From Amoebidium appalachense (Eukaryota > Ichthyosporea): DNA of 64,000 bases. The DNA lies in contig CAVNZM010000009.1 in NCBI GenBank assembly GCA_963693365.1, positions 3,100,001 through 3,164,000 on the forward strand. The letters run 5' to 3'. Shown in pieces: positions 61,962-64,000 of the stretch (the first letter of the stretch is position 1; each line of letters begins with the position of its first letter). The notes beneath the pieces were generated by a model. That model was not told the DNA's origin and did no database searches. It saw only the letters and a program-made list of their open reading frames with translations. The position numbers and the translations under genes were made by a program.

Positions 61962-62608
61962 TTTCCTATGTTTGTTAAAAACCTTCCTCTTTTTCACCCG
62001 TATTACAAGCTATTCCCCCAACCCTTGCTACCGTGCTTACACTTTGTACCTATTTAGCGTTAAAGCATGTGGCCATCACCACTGTATAATTTGACTGAGG
62101 TTGTCTTATGTTTTACCTATGATGATAACCGTTTGAGTTACAGTAGCTTTGCCTGCTAGTCAAAGAGTTTAAAATGGCAACTATTTGCAAACTTCTTCTG
62201 AACTTTTAGCAGTGTTGGTACAACTACAGCATTACAGCATAAAAGCACTACGGCTGGAGTTGTGAAGTTGGGTTTTTTTTGCCCCTCACAGCCAGAAAGG
62301 ATGCCCAAAAAGCGCGCGGTTTCTGTTGGACTGCTACCAATATATTTGCTTGGCTTTTTGAGTTTTAAAACAGTTGGTTGTTTAACAAATATACTTTGAA
62401 TGTTTTTAAACGCTACATTAGTATAGCTTTAAATATTAGCCATATAGATTTTTGACTTTATGTTATACTTCGCTGAGTAACAGCTGGGCCGGGCATGTCT
62501 TCTCCCTGACCAGCCTATAAGCTGTAGTTACACTCATCTTCACAACTTTGGACATATTGTCAATTGCCAACAGAAAATTCTTATTTTTCAGGCCAACCAT
62601 TAGACATT
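61962..62608. promoter_or_regulatory. bidirectional promoter region
   Basis: 647 bp separate the divergent ATGs of the INO80E homologue (-) and the next gene (+). Unlike most of the window it contains no long homopolymer or microsatellite and is AT-rich, as expected of a functional shared promoter. No clear TATA box was picked out. Confidence 0.5.
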
Positions 62609-63082
62609 ATGGCGGAGCTTAGCGTTAGCACGCCCGAGTGGAGGCGACTAGCAGCCAGCTTCGTTGCCGTTGCTGGTGAAAGGACAAAGTGCCACCTGTG
62701 TGAACTCAAGGAGAGAAGAAAGTAGGTGATATATGGCTTTCTTGTGTGCTAATCTCCTCAATACTACCCCCCTCCTTCTCTCTCCCCCCCCCGCCCACCC
62801 ACCACTCCCCCACCCCCCTCTCCCCCGCTCTCTCCTCGTTCTCTGCCCCCTTATGCGCTCTCTCCCTCTCTCGCTCTCCCTCTCTCACTCTCCCTCTCTC
62901 GCGCGCTTCCCTCCCCCTCCCCCTCTTTCTCCCTGTCTCTATCGCTCTCTCTGTCTCTCTCGCCCTCCCTCTCCCCTGCCCCCCCTTCTCTGTCTCTCTC
63001 TCCTCTTCCCTCTCTGCCTCTCTCTCTCTCTCTCACCTTCCCTCCCTCTCCCTCTCCTTCTCTCTCTCTCTCCCTTTCTCCC

Positions 63083-63116
<34 letters not shown>

Positions 63117-63879
63117 TCCCCCCCCCCCCCCCCCCCCTTCTTACCCTTCCTCGCCCCCTACCTTTCCCTCTCCCTCTCTCCCCAACCCCCCCCCCCCTCC
63201 CCCCCCCCCGCGCCTGCGTTTTCCTGATCCCCCCTTGCTCCCTCCCTCTCTCTCCCCCTCCCCCTCTATCCCTCCCCCTTTCGTCCCTCCCTCCCTCCCC
63301 CTCCTTCCCCCCCCCCCCCCCCCCCCCCCCCTCCCTCCCTCCCTCCCTCTCCCCTCCCCCCCTCCCCGCCTGCCCCCGTCCCCCCCCCCCCCCCCCCCCC
63401 CCCTTCTTTCTCTCTCTCTTTTTCTTCTCTCTCTGCCGGGCCCCCCCGATTTCGGAATATTGTATCATATCCTAGAACTCTTTTATCGTTTTTCTGCTTC
63501 CCACATGCTCTTCCTTTCCTCCTTGACCCTGCCCCTTCCTCCTCCCCCTTTCTCCGTTTCATCTATCTCCCTTGAGTGCTAACCTCCCTCTCTTTTTCCT
63601 CTTTTTCTCTTCCAATATAAGCCGTCGTCTCCGTCCTTGTCAATCACTCTCTGTCCTTTTCCTCCCTCCTCCTCCTCCCCCTCCTCTCCCGGTCCCTTTG
63701 CACACCAGGACACACACAAACACATACATACATACACACACACACACACACCACTTAAGAATCCTGTGTTCACACATCTTTTTTTTTTTTTGCCAGGCGG
63801 GGAGGTGAGGAACGGCGAAGGGCAGCGGTTAAGAAACCGTCGCTTAGGCACGGCCCGGCACCACAGGAAGAAGAAGACG
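62609..63879 (+). CDS. uncharacterised gene, first two exons (continues beyond window)
   Basis: Exon 1 62609-62721 starts at ATGGCGG in a good context and encodes MAELSVSTPEWRRLAASFVA.., with CHLC (a possible half zinc finger) and a KERRK end; donor GTAGGT. Exon 2 63797-63879 follows a T-rich tract and CAG and encodes RGGEERRRAAVKKP.. and a QEEED acidic end; donor GTGAAT. The join is in phase (2 then 1). The intron between is almost entirely C and CT simple sequence. Highly charged and basic, so perhaps nuclear. Family not recognised; the rest lies right of the window. Confidence 0.5.
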
Positions 63880-64000
63880 GTGAATTGGTATGTCTGTTTT
63901 TCAGTTTGTTGACTGACTTTGTTTTTGTTTTTTTTGTTTTATGTCTGGTGATTTTTTCAGTGAGTCGAGCTGCATGTTGTCCCTTGTGTTGTTTGCCTGG

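Overview
The window is nuclear DNA from a eukaryote, probably a unicellular opisthokont close to animals (a holozoan protist). The reasons are genes rich in GT-AG introns, a syntenin-like two-PDZ gene and an INO80E homologue with its diagnostic basic/coiled-coil core. The lineage is an inference and I cannot name a species. Between and inside the genes the DNA is packed with simple sequence: C/G homopolymers up to 91 bp, CA/TG, GA/CT and GGGA arrays. These produce dozens of false His/Thr, Cys/Val, Pro- and Gly-rich reading frames.

Layout. 1-1.9 kb: the last two exons of a FRAG1/DRAM/Sfk1-type membrane protein (+). 3.4-8.6 kb: a 12-exon adenosylcobalamin-dependent (class II) ribonucleotide reductase (-). 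10.4-16.0 kb: a 7-exon single-pass membrane protein of unknown family (+). 16.5-21.0 kb: a 4.4 kb element with 98% identical terminal inverted repeats that begin TGTTG and end CAACA, carrying a decayed retroviral-type integrase, so it looks like a Ginger-type DNA transposon. 21.7-24.6 kb: two head-to-head copies of an intronless, GC-rich, bacterial-looking broad-specificity amino-acid racemase, both lacking the C-terminal domain and one of them broken. 24.6-29 kb: long microsatellites, MITEs and a 48-bp perfect palindrome. 29.3-34.7 kb: the syntenin-like PDZ-PDZ gene (+).

35.9-52.3 kb: a three-fold tandem duplication, all on the minus strand. Each unit has an N-terminal helical exon, a KCTD-type T1/BTB exon and a large beta-propeller exon, spliced as one gene. 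Units 1 and 3 are intact and unit 2 is a pseudogene. A promoter block is conserved upstream of all three. 53.0-62.0 kb: the INO80E homologue (-) with an extra Cys/His-rich segment and a Glu/Gly-rich acidic tail, divergent from a gene at 62.6 kb (+) that runs off the window.

The genes do not form an obvious pathway; they are ordinary neighbours in a repeat-rich genome. The best leads are the Ginger-like element, the recurring poly-C tracts just after 5' splice donors on the sense strand, the truncated racemase pair, the nuclear class II ribonucleotide reductase, the T1-propeller triplication and the unusual INO80E C-terminus. All exon joins were worked out by hand from splice signals, phase and family similarity; none has transcript support here.
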